A stretch of 64,000 nucleotides of DNA from Plicaturopsis crispa FD-325 SS-3 (Eukaryota; Basidiomycota; Agaricomycetes; Amylocorticiales; Amylocorticiaceae), in NCBI GenBank assembly GCA_000827205.1, contig KN832562.1, positions 124,001 through 188,000 on the forward strand, in the 5' to 3' direction. Position numbers and translations under genes: made by a program. The notes below the pieces were generated by a model. That model had not been told where the DNA came from, made no database searches, and saw only the letters and a program-made list of their open reading frames with translations. This document shows positions 35,865 through 47,307 of this stretch, piece by piece. How positions within the stretch are numbered: position 1 is the first letter of the stretch; each line of letters opens with the position of its first letter.

Positions 35865-38800
35865 TCAAACCCTGCCTTCCCGATCATCCACCCGTGTCCC
35901 GCTCCCGCTATCCATGCTCCTGACGCTCGCATCCGCTTTGCTCGCGCGTCTGCCACGGCCGCCGATCCACGTCGACTTTAACGAAAGCGCGTCCACGTCG
36001 CGGTCCTCGATGTCCTCATTGTCATGGGACGGGTCGTCGAGCTGATACGGCAGCGGTACCTCCCGCGTGACACGATACTGATCCATGTTACCGAGGTGTT
36101 CGTTCTCGAGACGGTCTACCGTGAAGTCCATCATCAGTAAAGCGGAAGATGGTTGGTACTGAACGAAGACGCACAGAAATTCCACTGTAGTCGCCTAAGC
36201 ATCTCGAGCATGGCGGCGATAAATGTCTTCAGCGTGTAGCTCAACCCATTCTGCGGGATGTAGATAACCCAAATGAAACGTATGCATATGTTCGAGATCT
36301 GCGTTCTCGTGAGCAGAAGTGTCGAACAGGTCGCAGGAGGATGCTTACTATTGCAAAATAATATAACTGCGGCGATGAGGTTAGATTTGAGACGATGCAT
36401 AGGATCGAGATAGGCTCACTGGTATATGATTAGTGTACACAACTTCTCGGCGAAGGAGCGGATATTTTGCGCGAGGCTGAAAGAACGACCAATCCATTAA
36501 AAAGTCCTGTGAGCGCAACCAAGTCAGCAGGGAATACTCATTGGCAATGCAAGGCCAGCGTACCCATGTGCACGCGTATATCGCATACACCGTCCCAAAT
36601 AAGCAGAAAAATGCAAAGCTGGGTCCGCGCTCGGCACCAGGTGAATTGGCAAGTGTGCTCTGGTGCCGCCAATAATAGTAGAAAAGATAGTATACAATGC
36701 CCGCCCCGTATTTTCCTCCCTGTGCGTTCCAAATTTAGAGCAGGCTTCGCATAGTTGTCGTGCACTCACGTTGATCAAATGTGTCGGTAACCGAGAATCG
36801 ACGTAACGCCGAATGCTCTGCACGAGACGCGCGAGCAGTGGGAGGGACGCTAGTGTGAACGGGACGCCCCAATTGGTCGGGCGGCTACAGTTTTGCCAAC
36901 CCGGTTGCGCAGGAGAGAGGGGGAGTGTAGAGTTGAACGAGGTAAAAGACGGGGAAGAGTAGACGCAGCCAACGTAGTACAGGTTCGACAGGGTGAATAC
37001 CAAACTGCAAAATTGGTCACTGTAGAAGAGTGTTAGCTGTCAATAGAGCTTGTCACCAGAGGTCAACACACCCCATCCAGAAATCTGAGAACTAGAGAAG
37101 CCAGTGTGTCAGTAATGAGCCTAAACAAATAGAACCAGAGCGTACCTCAACGTGATGGGCTCCACTTGTAAGCAACTTGCCGACACTCCTCAACAGCCAA
37201 AACCGGCTGCGTTTGAAGAACAAGGGAAGCGGGTTGAACATCACGAGCACGACGATCGCCAGCCATGCAATTGGCCAGACGGCGGGGGGAACGTTGTTGT
37301 CGCCTATGCGAGCAAAAGATAAGTAGAATGCGTACGCGAGGGTAGCTAGGAGCAGCGCAGGAATCTATGCAACCTCGTCAGCTTGAAGTACCGCGAATTC
37401 GAACCGATGGCTGCACGGACCTCAAAGTATTCGCGTGGATCAAGACGTGAGCGGGTATCAAGTTCTGCGCACGCAATATGAGGTCCGTCGTCCTCACATA
37501 TACGCCAGCGGAGCTTACCGAATATGAAAACATAGTTGATCCGTGACCGAGACCATACGAGGACGTTCAATCCGACCAGCAGAGAGAATAGTGTGGGTAT
37601 TAGGAAGGCCGCATACACAAGCAGCAACCCTTCCCATGCTGGTATAGCTTCCCGCGTCGTCTGTTGAAAACCTATCGAATGTAAGCATGATCCGTGAGCA
37701 AACTAGTAGAGCGCCTTACTCTGGTATACTCCGGCCACGGCAGCCGGAAGCCCTAGGCCCAACAGCAGACCTGACCTGAAGGTGCTGAAGTGGTGACTCT
37801 TGACGTATGCACCAGCGCGCAGCCTTGCCATTGCGCGTTTCTTGTCGCCACGTTCTGCGTGTGGATCATCAGTGCATTCGTTCAATGTGTGCAGATGCCA
37901 ACGAACCAAACCGAGCCGCAAATAGCTCCTCCATCTCTTTTATCAACGCGCTGACTTCGTCCCCTGAAGCGAAAGCGCTGGGCTCCACCTATGTGGATGA
38001 CGTGGACTACAGTTAGGAAAGCTAGCTACATTGTAGATTACTGAGAGTTAAAACGTGCCTTCTCCCGAGTGTATGCTTGCTGGGCCGGGATCTGCACACA
38101 TTTGGGTTGAGCTATAACGGGTGGTGAGATAAAGAGTGTGACAGACCTTGGTGACCTTCTCGTACTTCTTCAGCGCCTTTCTGAACCCTGTGAGGTTCAT
38201 GATCTGCGATGTGTTAGCGGGTCAGTACAAGTGACTTAGCCTTGGAGAAGGTCGTACTCGGTAGTTGTTCAGCACCTCCAGCCCCCTTCGCATACGGGTT
38301 AGTAGCTACCTCCGCATCTATGAGAGGTACGCACCTGTAATATTCGAGGACCGCGCGTTTCAACTTCTTTTTGGCATGCTGGTAATCCTCTGGATCGAGA
38401 ATAGGCCCCGCCCTCCTGGCGCTGGTGCCGTGACCACTTCCACTTGCAATGCCGTATGGGCGTTCTTCACGTTCCTCCTTACTCTTCCCATTCAGCTCTG
38501 GCCTCGCGCTCTGCGGGGACTCGGGTATGGGAGGGAAAAAACGAGCTCGGAGTCCAGCCTTGGGTATTGGTAACCAAGCGTTTTGGGACGTCTGAGGATG
38601 TGCCTCCTATATTGGTGAGAGTTAGCGATAGTCCACAACAAATACGAAAAACGAACGTAGAATAATCTGCGATGATCCTTTAGCTCCCTTAGCTGCTCCT
38701 TTAGCGCCGCTGCCCTATTGCTATGTGAGCACTGCGCACTCGTGAGGATAAAGATCATTGGTACCTCGTTCTTGCCTCTTTTTCCCTTGCTACATAAAAT

Positions 38801-39791
38801 GCCTCTACCTTTGCAAGCTCCTGATCAAGGAACTCGAAGAATGACAGGTGCACAGAGGGGAGGAGCGGAAGTAGAGTCTGCAAGGGAAGCGCAGGGCCCG
38901 CCGGGAGACGCGGGATGAGTGCATGAGGAGGAGGGGCGTCCACAGCTGGGGTCGTGGGCTGGGTGAGCGAGCGTGGGAGTGTCAAGCCTGAGCACACTAT
39001 CAGTCAAGGGAGATACACGATATAGATGAGAGCCGTACGCGATATGGCAATTGACGTGCGTCGGTATATGCCCGGAGGGCGCTGTCGCACTGGACTTGCG
39101 TTTGGGCTTTTCTGCTGTGAGCGGGCACTCGTCGGGCTCCCTGGCTCGGCATCATCTCCGTCTATGCGTACATGCGCCGCTGCTTGGGGGATCTGCACGC
39201 GAGGTAGGCTTGGTTTACCGTTCGCTGCGCTACCGTACCCCTGTGCGGACGTGGAGAGAAGCCGCGAACCAGAATTACTCGGTATGGACTGTTCCGACAG
39301 CCTGCGCACGACCTCTGGGGCCGTAGAAACGCGAGGTGATTCCGAGGGGGACTCGGAATCGGATTCATATTTGCGTATAGCGGTAATGCGTTTTTTTAAG
39401 CCGCGGTAATTTCTAAAATCAGAGTAAGCATGGCCTTATCTATACGCGCGCACACTACCCGCAATTCCAAAGACGAAATCGATAGGTGCAGCCCGTATCC
39501 GTGTGTTTTACGTAGTTGCAGGGTGCGGCATGCAGCCTGAGACCGTTGCGACGCGCGATGCATACACTGGCATGCAGCGCACTTCGCGCTGCTGAATAAA
39601 ATGGACAAAAGACACGTACATGTACGCCTTTTTCCATTCGGGCGTCTATGAGACAAGTTCAGCGCACGATCTCGACATTTCAATACGCGAAACGGGCGCA
39701 CCTGGGTGTCTTCAAGGTATCTGCCGCAGCAACTTTGTTAAACCGACATGGCAATCTACGGTAGTGACACGACATACCGTGCAAATTTCAT
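35865..39791 (-). CDS. SYG1: SPX-EXS domain phosphate exporter (SYG1/XPR1 type)
   Basis: XPR1-type proteins export phosphate and sense inositol pyrophosphates through the SPX domain. A tiny first exon (MKFAR) joins to YLEDTQ and then TPEWKKAYM, the classic SPX opening. The rest of SPX includes FFEFLDQELAKVEAFYVARE and the Lys cluster HAKKKLKRAVLEYYRGLEVL, then NYRIMNLTGFRKALKKYEKV. The Lys-rich surface that binds inositol phosphates is intact. Several membrane helices follow (GLLLVYAAFLIPTLFSLLVG), then the EXS domain with RFWLLRSVGKLL and WDFLMDWSFFQ. Its end reads LEMLRRLQWNFFRVENEHLG, a strongly conserved EXS block. The tail is acidic and Ser-rich and ends DDREGRV. At least 15 introns; the Ser-rich insert inside SPX (about residues 60-160) is typical of fungi. 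Confidence 0.94.
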
Positions 39792-40082
39792 GACAAGTTC
39801 ATGCAAGTCGTGAGCAGAATTCGGGAGAGGAGAAAGGAGGAAAAGTACCCTAGCGGTTTACAGCGCCAAGGTTTTAATATCATTATCGAATTAAAAGCGC
39901 GCGTTTGTCCACGTGGCACTTTATTCCTGCATAAGGTGGTTCGGAGCCCCTGACGAGACTATGACGTCCATGCACCGACTCACTGAGTATTTAACAGTTT
40001 CCTATCCTGTTTCCGCTCTGCATCTCCTTGAACTGCTACCACCACACAGTCACAGTTAATATACGTTGAAACACAAAGCAAA

Positions 40083-40402
40083 ATGCCCGAATCCCCACCG
40101 CTCGAGGCAACAGGCGAAGAGGTGCCCATGGGCATGGCTTCCGTCGATGCAAAGTCCAAGCCGGAGGTAGTTCCAGATGGTTCCGGGCAGCGTAAAGGTC
40201 CGTGTCTTATGAATCGAAAGGATTGAATGCGTCCATTGACATTGAGGACGGTAGGGTACTTTGAAGGATCGGTGTGTTTCGCGTCTGCTGACCAGTGAGG
40301 CGTTAGTACTGACGAACGTTCGACCCGCAGGATGACCCCCCGTCCAAAGCACAGCAGGATGCTGCGAAAGAGATTCACGAGTACGAACAGAAGTCGAAAT
40401 GA
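40083..40402 (+). CDS. Small hydrophilic hypothetical protein (67 residues)
   Basis: Three exons join in frame through two good introns (GTCCGT..GGTAG and GTGTGT..CGCAG). The product starts MPESPPLEATGEEVPMGMAS, has GQRKGYFEGSDDPPSKAQQD in the middle and ends IHEYEQKSK. It is charged, without membrane segment or signal peptide, and probably largely disordered with a short C-terminal helix. I cannot name a family. Consistent splicing in such a short gene supports reality. It shares a 290-base divergent promoter region with SYG1, with a possible TATA-like gtatttaac near 39990. Confidence 0.6.
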
Positions 40403-40783
40403 GTAATGAACGGAGCCGGCCTGAGTTGGCGTTGAGCTGGAGCTTGAGAAACTTTGTACACATACATGTAGTACCACCGCGCGCTTTGAACGTTTGAACC
40501 ACCTTGCATCACAACACGGCATTCGAGCACGTCCGCGAGATGCCAACATAGGGCATTGGGAGCATGTATATACGAGTGTATCCGTTCCTATACAACGTGA
40601 GTGCCGCGAGGATGAAAAAGGCCTTGAGTGAAAGGATGGATGGGAGAGACTAAGCAATGTGTATGGATGGTTTTATAGTCCGTGAATGGCAATAATGTAC
40701 GAGAAGAATGCGGAGAAATGCAACAGAGCAACCGAAATGTAAACCAACGAGACAAGATACGACAAAGGAGCAGGCTGGGACTT
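40403..40783. other. Convergent intergenic gap (small protein / arrestin-like)
   Basis: About 380 bases between two 3' ends contain no supported coding frame. Probably the untranslated ends. Confidence 0.4.
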
Positions 40784-42592
40784 TTATATGATCTGGATGG
40801 GGATCCGTGCCCTCAAGTCGTCCTGGCCAAAAAGAACGGACACGTCCAGATAATACTACAGCAAGAGAATCAGTCTCAATTTGCAATTGATAAGGAAGAA
40901 GAAAGACGCACTTTTACACGAACACCAGGCCAATCGATAGCCCTGATCATAGACTTGTTCAACTGTACTCTGCCCTTGTAGAGTCCATCGGGAAGCGATA
41001 ACTGGTCTTGCACTGATGCATGAGAATCGTCTGAGCCTCCCCGACGGGGCCGCTTAGGAAACCCGATGCAGACGTCCGTCAGAAGTGTCCGCGTCTCCGA
41101 GAACGACGCTATTGGCAACGGGGGTAAGGGCTTATTCTTAGTCCGGGGGAAGAACTCGTCGTCGGCCGTCCGTGCGTCCGGCGTGCGCGGTCCGCGAGAA
41201 AGGATAGGAGACGCGCTTCTGACGACACGGTCCAGGAGCTTCGTGCGCGAGGTGCGCGAGCGTAGCAAGGGGGCTGGTACCTCGAATTCCTCGGATTCGC
41301 GACCGGAACTTGGCGGTGTCTGCGGCGGTGTCGGTGGGGCTTCGGCAGGGACGCTGAGAGTTACCTGCCGTAGCAGCGTCACTGCGACGGTGGCATCAGA
41401 TGCTATCTCCCGCGCAAGCGATGAGGACCGTGGGTGCGTGGTGAACACGACGAAGTATGGGATCGCGTTGCTGCGAGAGAACACGACTGTGCTCGGAAGG
41501 GTTATCTGCGCAGATGCGATAAGTCGACATTGAGCCAAGTAAGCGAGAGACGCGACTCACCGCACACTTAAAGGGAATGGGCCGGTCTGATTTGAGGGGC
41601 ATTTCCAACCAAGCTTCGGGTTTCTGTGATGAGGCATCCAGCGATTGGAAATCAGGATCTGTTTGAATGAGGATGGGAGCTTCGAGACTAGAAGGAAACG
41701 TCGTCAGCGTCTGGCCGTTAATCCCCGGCAGGATGAACCACATACATTCCACGGTTCTCAGCACCATCGCTCGCCTCCCACAATGCCGTGACCTTGTACT
41801 CAATCTCTGTGCTGTCCACAATAGGTCGTCCGCGGTCGCTCTCCGCACAGGCTTTGGATGAGAACGTGGGTGGGAGCTCTTCCCCTTTTTTGTAACTGCG
41901 CGGAAGGTCGAATCCAAACGAGTAGAATCGAGGGCTTTGCGGACTCGGCGCAGCGCTTTTGAGGCTTTGTAGACTTGGCTTTTTTGTGAGACTCGGACGG
42001 CGCACGCGCTGCAATGATTCTCGTAAGGACGACATGGTCGTCCCAGAGTCGGCGGGTGTGATGGGGATGACGGTCGCGGATGAAAAGAATGTGTGCCTCT
42101 GCATTCTAGGCGATGATACATGCCTCCGCTCCCCAGATGAAGATGCTTCCGGAGTATACGAGAACGTGCCCTCAATCTGTAGACTTCGCAATCAAGACAT
42201 ACACTCGGCAGCAGGACACCGTCTGACTCACCGACACCGTTAACCGGCCTGATTGGGAGCACGACGGATCCAGCACAACTTGCCCACCGATGCGATCGTG
42301 GTCGCTGAAGATGGGTAGAGAGCGCGTCCCGGTCTTGTCGGTTTCGGGGAGCACTTTAACATGCGGACTGTTTATGTGCATTTCCATTTGTAAAGATCTG
42401 CGACGAACGGTGGCCTGTCAAAATTGGAGTACTTGAGTGGTGCATTCTGAATAAAAACGCGCACCTGAATATACATGTGTGCGGATGACTGGGTGTCTCT
42501 GGTGGTGATATCGGGGTGAAGCTCGACGGGGGAACGGCACCTGGCTCATTAGCAAGAGAATTCACACGAAGACGGGGCCGACGTTGCATCAT
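40784..42592 (-). CDS. Arrestin-like (alpha-arrestin) adaptor protein
   Basis: Alpha-arrestins act as adaptors that guide ubiquitin ligases to membrane cargo. The N-terminal exons read HINSPHVKVLPETDKTG, then GGQVVLDPSCSQSGRLTVSV, the first beta strands of an arrestin fold. A Ser-rich insert follows (SSLRESLQRVRRPSLTKKPS). Then come YSFGFDLPRSYKKGEELPPT and EYKVTALWEASDGAENRG, a typical arrestin N-domain ending. The second half has IPYFVVFTTHPRSSSLAREI and a variable Pro/Ser-rich loop (PPTPPQTPPSSGRESEEFE), ending after FGQDDLRARIPIQII. I see no obvious PY motif for Rsp5 binding in the parts read. The start has two Met in a row (MMQRRPRLRVN). About five introns. The arrestin assignment is good for the N-domain and weaker for the C-domain. 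Confidence 0.75.
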
Positions 42593-45500
42593 GAAAGAAC
42601 GGAAAGCGCTGGAACAGCCGTAGGGGAAAGAACGGGAGGAAAAAGAAAAGAAAACAAGGCTTCCAACTGGGGGCGAATACCGCTCATGTCTATAAGTACC
42701 AACGGAGCCTGTTCAGCTCGGACGGACGGACGTTGATCCAACGCCACGGTACGGTTCGATGTGCAACTGGAACTGCATCAGTCTGTAAAGAAGAGGAAGC
42801 AACGAGAGAGAGTCGTTCAAGATTGGCCGCTTGAAGGCCGTTGGCTCGCTTGCGGCCTGGGGATATGATAAAACATTGAATACCGTATCAGAGCCTTCCA
42901 AGTTCCTACTTACCAACGATCCAACCGATCCTTTATTTGATCCCGAAGCGAGGGTTGCAAGGGTTCGCCCCGCGCCTTCGCGGTGTTTTCGTGCGATCAT
43001 CGATATGTAGCTCGCTCTGCAATGTGTCTGCAGAAAATGGCGTACACTGCTGCCAGTCACTGGGATGCGAGCTCAAAGGGATTGTCGGGGTGCCCTTGTG
43101 TCTCAAGAGGGCATGCCTTTGTTGATTTAGTACGGCCGCATTGCAACAGCCGTTTACCCGTCGACGTCAAACGGCACCGGGTGAGCTCCCTAATCATATC
43201 AGGAACGTCGGGCATATACTTACAACCACTACTGTGGGGCGCACTGACATGTCTCGCGCGCGCACGCCGTGAGACAACTGAGACTGACCCCAATATCGTT
43301 GTGTTTGATGGTTTGGAGGCCCCGCATCTTAGATGTCTCTTGAGTCCGCGCGAATATCTCCGTCGGACGGCTTTATGTTCATTTTGCCGTTATCCGATTG
43401 AATACTATGCTAGGGAGCCAGTGACTTCAGGCCACAGGAGCGCTACTCTTCGAGGCGATCGGGCTGTGGTAGATGGGAAAACATATCGCGGCTGAACACC
43501 TATGGACCAATGTCTTATGACCTTGAATTTCAACGCAAGTATATGCAGAGGGGGCAAGGAGAATACCAGAATTCTCTGCGAGCTGTGCGAGAGGACGGGG
43601 AAAACTTCGTGGAAATTTGCAAAGCGAATCGAGGAGGTAGTACTCACAGGTTGTATGTGGTGGCCTTCTGAACGTCGGTTCCGACCTTGGAATTTCTAGC
43701 ATCCTGGCATTCAATTGCTGGAACGCAATGTCTCATGTATTGGTATTGATCAATACAACTCACACAGTACCCCATCACACAGAACGCACCTAAGATGTGC
43801 ATACAGTCAAGGTGGGCCTGATAACATATGGCCCTACATTCGTTAATTGTCGAAATGAATTCCGACGCTTCCCTTGCCACGAGCATCGAGTGGGCATACC
43901 TGAGGTTAGAGTTGAATCAGTGATTTGAGGCGCCAAGTCGATAGGTTAGATAAGTTGTACGAACCTGCAGGGCCCATGTGTGGTAGGTATTTGGTTTGTG
44001 TGGAGTCCAGGACAGAGGCACTGTGCCTGATTCCGGGGTAAGTTAAAGTAGCATACGCGGTCCATGCTTCAACTTGAAATATCCCCGCAACACTATTACA
44101 TACGATCCCTCTGAGTTGCGCCGGTAAGGAGTATCAAACCGCACAAAGCTACAGGGGATCTTGCGCACGGTTTACAGCCAATACCAGCGGAGAACGGCGC
44201 GCCGCTGCGCCGCTTACAGACTGCGCAAAGACCGGAAAGTCTCAGGATCAACCTCTCGAAGACGCTCGCACACGAGATGTCAGCGGTTCCCAAATGTTTA
44301 TGGAAAGGGTTGCACTTCGTCACGTCACATGCCGCTGACGCTCGTAAGCTGCCAGATTCGCACTCGCAAGACCACGACAAACCACATTGGATGCGGGACA
44401 TGAACCACACTCACGGCAGAAGGGGTACGGGGCCATATACACATGTCAAGAACTCACCTGTGTTCACCTACACGAGAGGCGGTTCCTTCCAGTGGAACAG
44501 TCGGTGACCACGCGAAGCGTGTCTTGGTAGTGAAAAGCTTCATGCACTATGATCAGTGCAGTTTTGGAGGGGCATATGCTGGGCATATGAGCGAACGTAC
44601 GTGCAAGAAGCAACACGAGACGGCAAGACCCGAGGACACCCACGGTCATAGAAGACGGAAGATGGCTATTAGAGTTGAGTTTCGAAAGCACTATCATAGG
44701 TGTCTGCAGCGTACCTAAGAGTAAAAACAGTCGGGGAAATACACGCTTGTGCTGATGTATGTCCGGAGCCGAGCTGTAAAGTACAAAGTCGACTCCATAT
44801 TGGACGGAAAAGGCAGCTCATCATTAACGGATGCTAGCCCATAATTAAGGATTGAATACAATCGAATACAACGTAGTCGAGACTCGACACTCACATATAT
44901 GGGTCCGAGGACGACAGGCGTCGAGGAATTCCGAGAACTTCATTGCAGCGATTGCTAAGGAGACGCCCACGCGAACGAGCCGATGGGAAATATTGTTTTC
45001 GTGTACGGTGCCGAATACCAGACATTGGACGTGCCTGCGTCTTCTAGGTGCGTTCGATATCGATATGGTCAACCCGCTGGGACTCAGAGCCTCCAGTAGG
45101 ATAAGGTTCGTACCTCCGGTATACGGTTACTCCACGAGCAGCGTATGCCGGATACACCTTTATCAAGTCATCAGGATGTTATCACTGTATCAGGCGTGGA
45201 AAATCCCAAATTCCAATGTTAGAATATTGCTGACTAGAAAATATTTGCGCACGCACCCTTCACATTACCGCGTTGTGGGTGTAAGCGGGTTGGACCGCTA
45301 CAAGATAGCAAGGTACGACCCGGTCGTCAAGCAACACTATGGAGAACCACTGATGAGATGGCCAGCCACGACTTAGGGCGTCTATGATATCAGATCAGAG
45401 TACTTTTTTCGTGAAACAGTCGAGCCTGCTGGGGCCGGGTACGTCATTCAGTACACTGATAAGTAGTGGTGGATTGAAAGCATTACTATAAACGCGAGTA

Positions 45501-45768
45501 CCAAGTAGTCTGGTAAATCCTCGGCAGAATTGGGCTCAGCATGTCAATTTTACAAAACATACACCTCTCCGGTAGGTACTTCCCAACCCTGAGGGCACGA
45601 AGAATAGGACCCGACCGGTCAGAAAAAGACTCGGAGCATTTGCATGATGTGCACTCACGTTATAGTTATTATTCCCGCTGCCTGTGTAGGGTCATGTACA
45701 CCTCATTCGGAATCATCCTCCTACAGTCACTCCTGCCAGCAGCTAGGAGCCGGCCGGAGAGACGGTAA
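42593..45768. other. Gene-poor block with fragmentary coding-like pieces
   Basis: About 3.2 kb holds no gene I can support. Minus-strand pieces look partly coding. One near 42720-43010 (ISMIARKHREGAGRTLATLA, then SEPTAFKRPILNDS) has a good internal intron with a GTAAGT donor. One at 43660-43900 (MLVAREASEFISTINECRAI) has a GTGAGT donor. On the plus strand a 174-residue open frame at 44852-45376 has no known motif. No terminal repeats, transposase or reverse-transcriptase motifs were seen. The pieces might be exons of a fast-evolving or decayed gene. I could not join them into one convincing model. Confidence 0.3.
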
Positions 45769-47085
45769 TCAATGCTCCTTCAGCCACTCTCTCCACCACT
45801 CCTCGAACCCTACGCAGCCGAGCCCTTGACCACCGCCCTCGCCCTCGCGCAGAAGCGCATCTGTCTCGCCCGTGTACAGCGCGCAGTCGCGCGGCCTACC
45901 CACCGCGGCCTTCCCGGTGGGCGCCTCAGCATCCGCGACAATGTGTGCATGGGGCAGGGAGAGGAGCGCCGCGAAGATGAGGCATATCTCATACTTCGTA
46001 AAAGGCTCCGCCGCGGAGAAGTGCAAGATGGGCGGAATGACCGTGCCGGGACGGTTTACGGTGATGGCTACGACGCGTCAGACAGTGAGACGACCACGAG
46101 GGGGACAGACGCACCAGAGAGACGGACGAGAAACTGAGCAATATCACAGACGTTCGTCGGGTATCGGGTCGCGTAGTGGTCCATCGTGTATTTCTTTCCA
46201 CTCTGGTCCCGGACGACGTCGAGCAGGATGTTGATCGCCGAGTCACTGTTCGAGGGTGCCGGACCGTACCTGTGAGTTGTATGATCATGGATACGATCGT
46301 CAGACGGCAGTCACGGCACAGAATCGCACGTACAATACAGGCACCCTTAGCACGACGGCACGAGCGCCTTCGACGCCCAAAACGCCTACTTCACCGGCAC
46401 GCTTCGTGCGGCCGTAGAGCTGTAGCGGATTCGTCACAGCGGAGGGGACGTAGGGCGGAGAAGTTCCATCAAATACATAGTCTAGACGATGTAAGCGGGG
46501 GTAAAAGGTATTTTCGACAATGCATACCGGTAGAGATGTAGATCAGTGTGAAACTGAGCTTCTTTGAGAGCTGCGCGAGATATGCTGGAAGATCTGCATT
46601 TAACTGGGAGCAGCGCAGCTGTAAGATACTACGTCTGACGGTGGGCGTGAGGAATCAAGGTACCTTCTGCGCCCCTTGCGGGTCCTGCCCATTTTTAACA
46701 CATTAATCGGCGAGAGTGATTGCCACTGGGAGCGAGTAAACGCGCCTTTTCCGCAACGTCCGGTCGTCTCTCTGCCGCGCAGTGCACCACCCCTGCGAGG
46801 CTGTGAGTCTCCTCGATCTTGCGCTGCAATGCATGTACGCACAATCGGCATTGAAAGATGCAAACACCTCTTCCACCCGTTTCTCGTCTAGAAGATCTAG
46901 TTGCGTTAAACCTGGCCTCGGATTGGAGTGTGCGAGACCCAGGACGGTGTGCTCGGCGGGAGATCTAGTGAAGTCTGCATAAATGGCTGAACCAAGGACG
47001 CCAGATGCACCTGTTCATCGGAGAAAAATGAGTGGAGAACGTAGTGGTACAAATATGCAGACGAACCTGTTATGATGACCTTCAT
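45769..47085 (-). CDS. dTDP-4-dehydrorhamnose reductase-like / MAT2B-like protein
   Basis: This is an extended short-chain dehydrogenase of the RmlD family, closest in text to MAT2B, the regulatory subunit of methionine adenosyltransferase. The first exons join MKVIITG to ASGVLGSAIYADF, the GxxGxxG NAD(P) site. Later exons give NADWVVHCAAERRPDVAEK, the hallmark CAAERRPDV block, then LIYISTDYVFDGTSPPYVPS with the catalytic-type Tyr. Next come QLYGRTKRAGE (YxxxK) and LYGP. The end reads LHFSAAEPFTKYEICLIFA and WWREWLKEH. Keeping the frame after AEK needs a GC-AG intron (46685-46745). The reductase or regulatory role is inferred. It shares a 222-base divergent promoter with VPS16. Confidence 0.88.
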
Positions 47086-47307
47086 GATTTATCACTGCTT
47101 CAACTCGACCGTTGAGACTTGAAAACACTTGGATGAGACCTGGACGGGACCAAGCGGCAGATATGATCGGACTCGGACCGCGCGCGGGGAATGTCCACTT
47201 CAATACTTACAACCTCGGCTGTCGCGCTCTGTCGCGCAAGTTTCCAGGTCGACACTCTCAGTCTACAGCATCGACAACACTCGTATACGAATAGGACGCT
47301 AGACGCG

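Noticed and set aside
42983-43495. 170-residue plus-strand frame in the empty block
   Set aside because: It overlaps better-spliced minus-strand pieces, has no motif and no clear promoter. Chance is likely.
42593-45768. A seven-helix receptor or DUF6533-type membrane gene
   Set aside because: I tried to read the minus strand as such a gene. The pieces do not yield a series of membrane helices in one frame, so no call was made.
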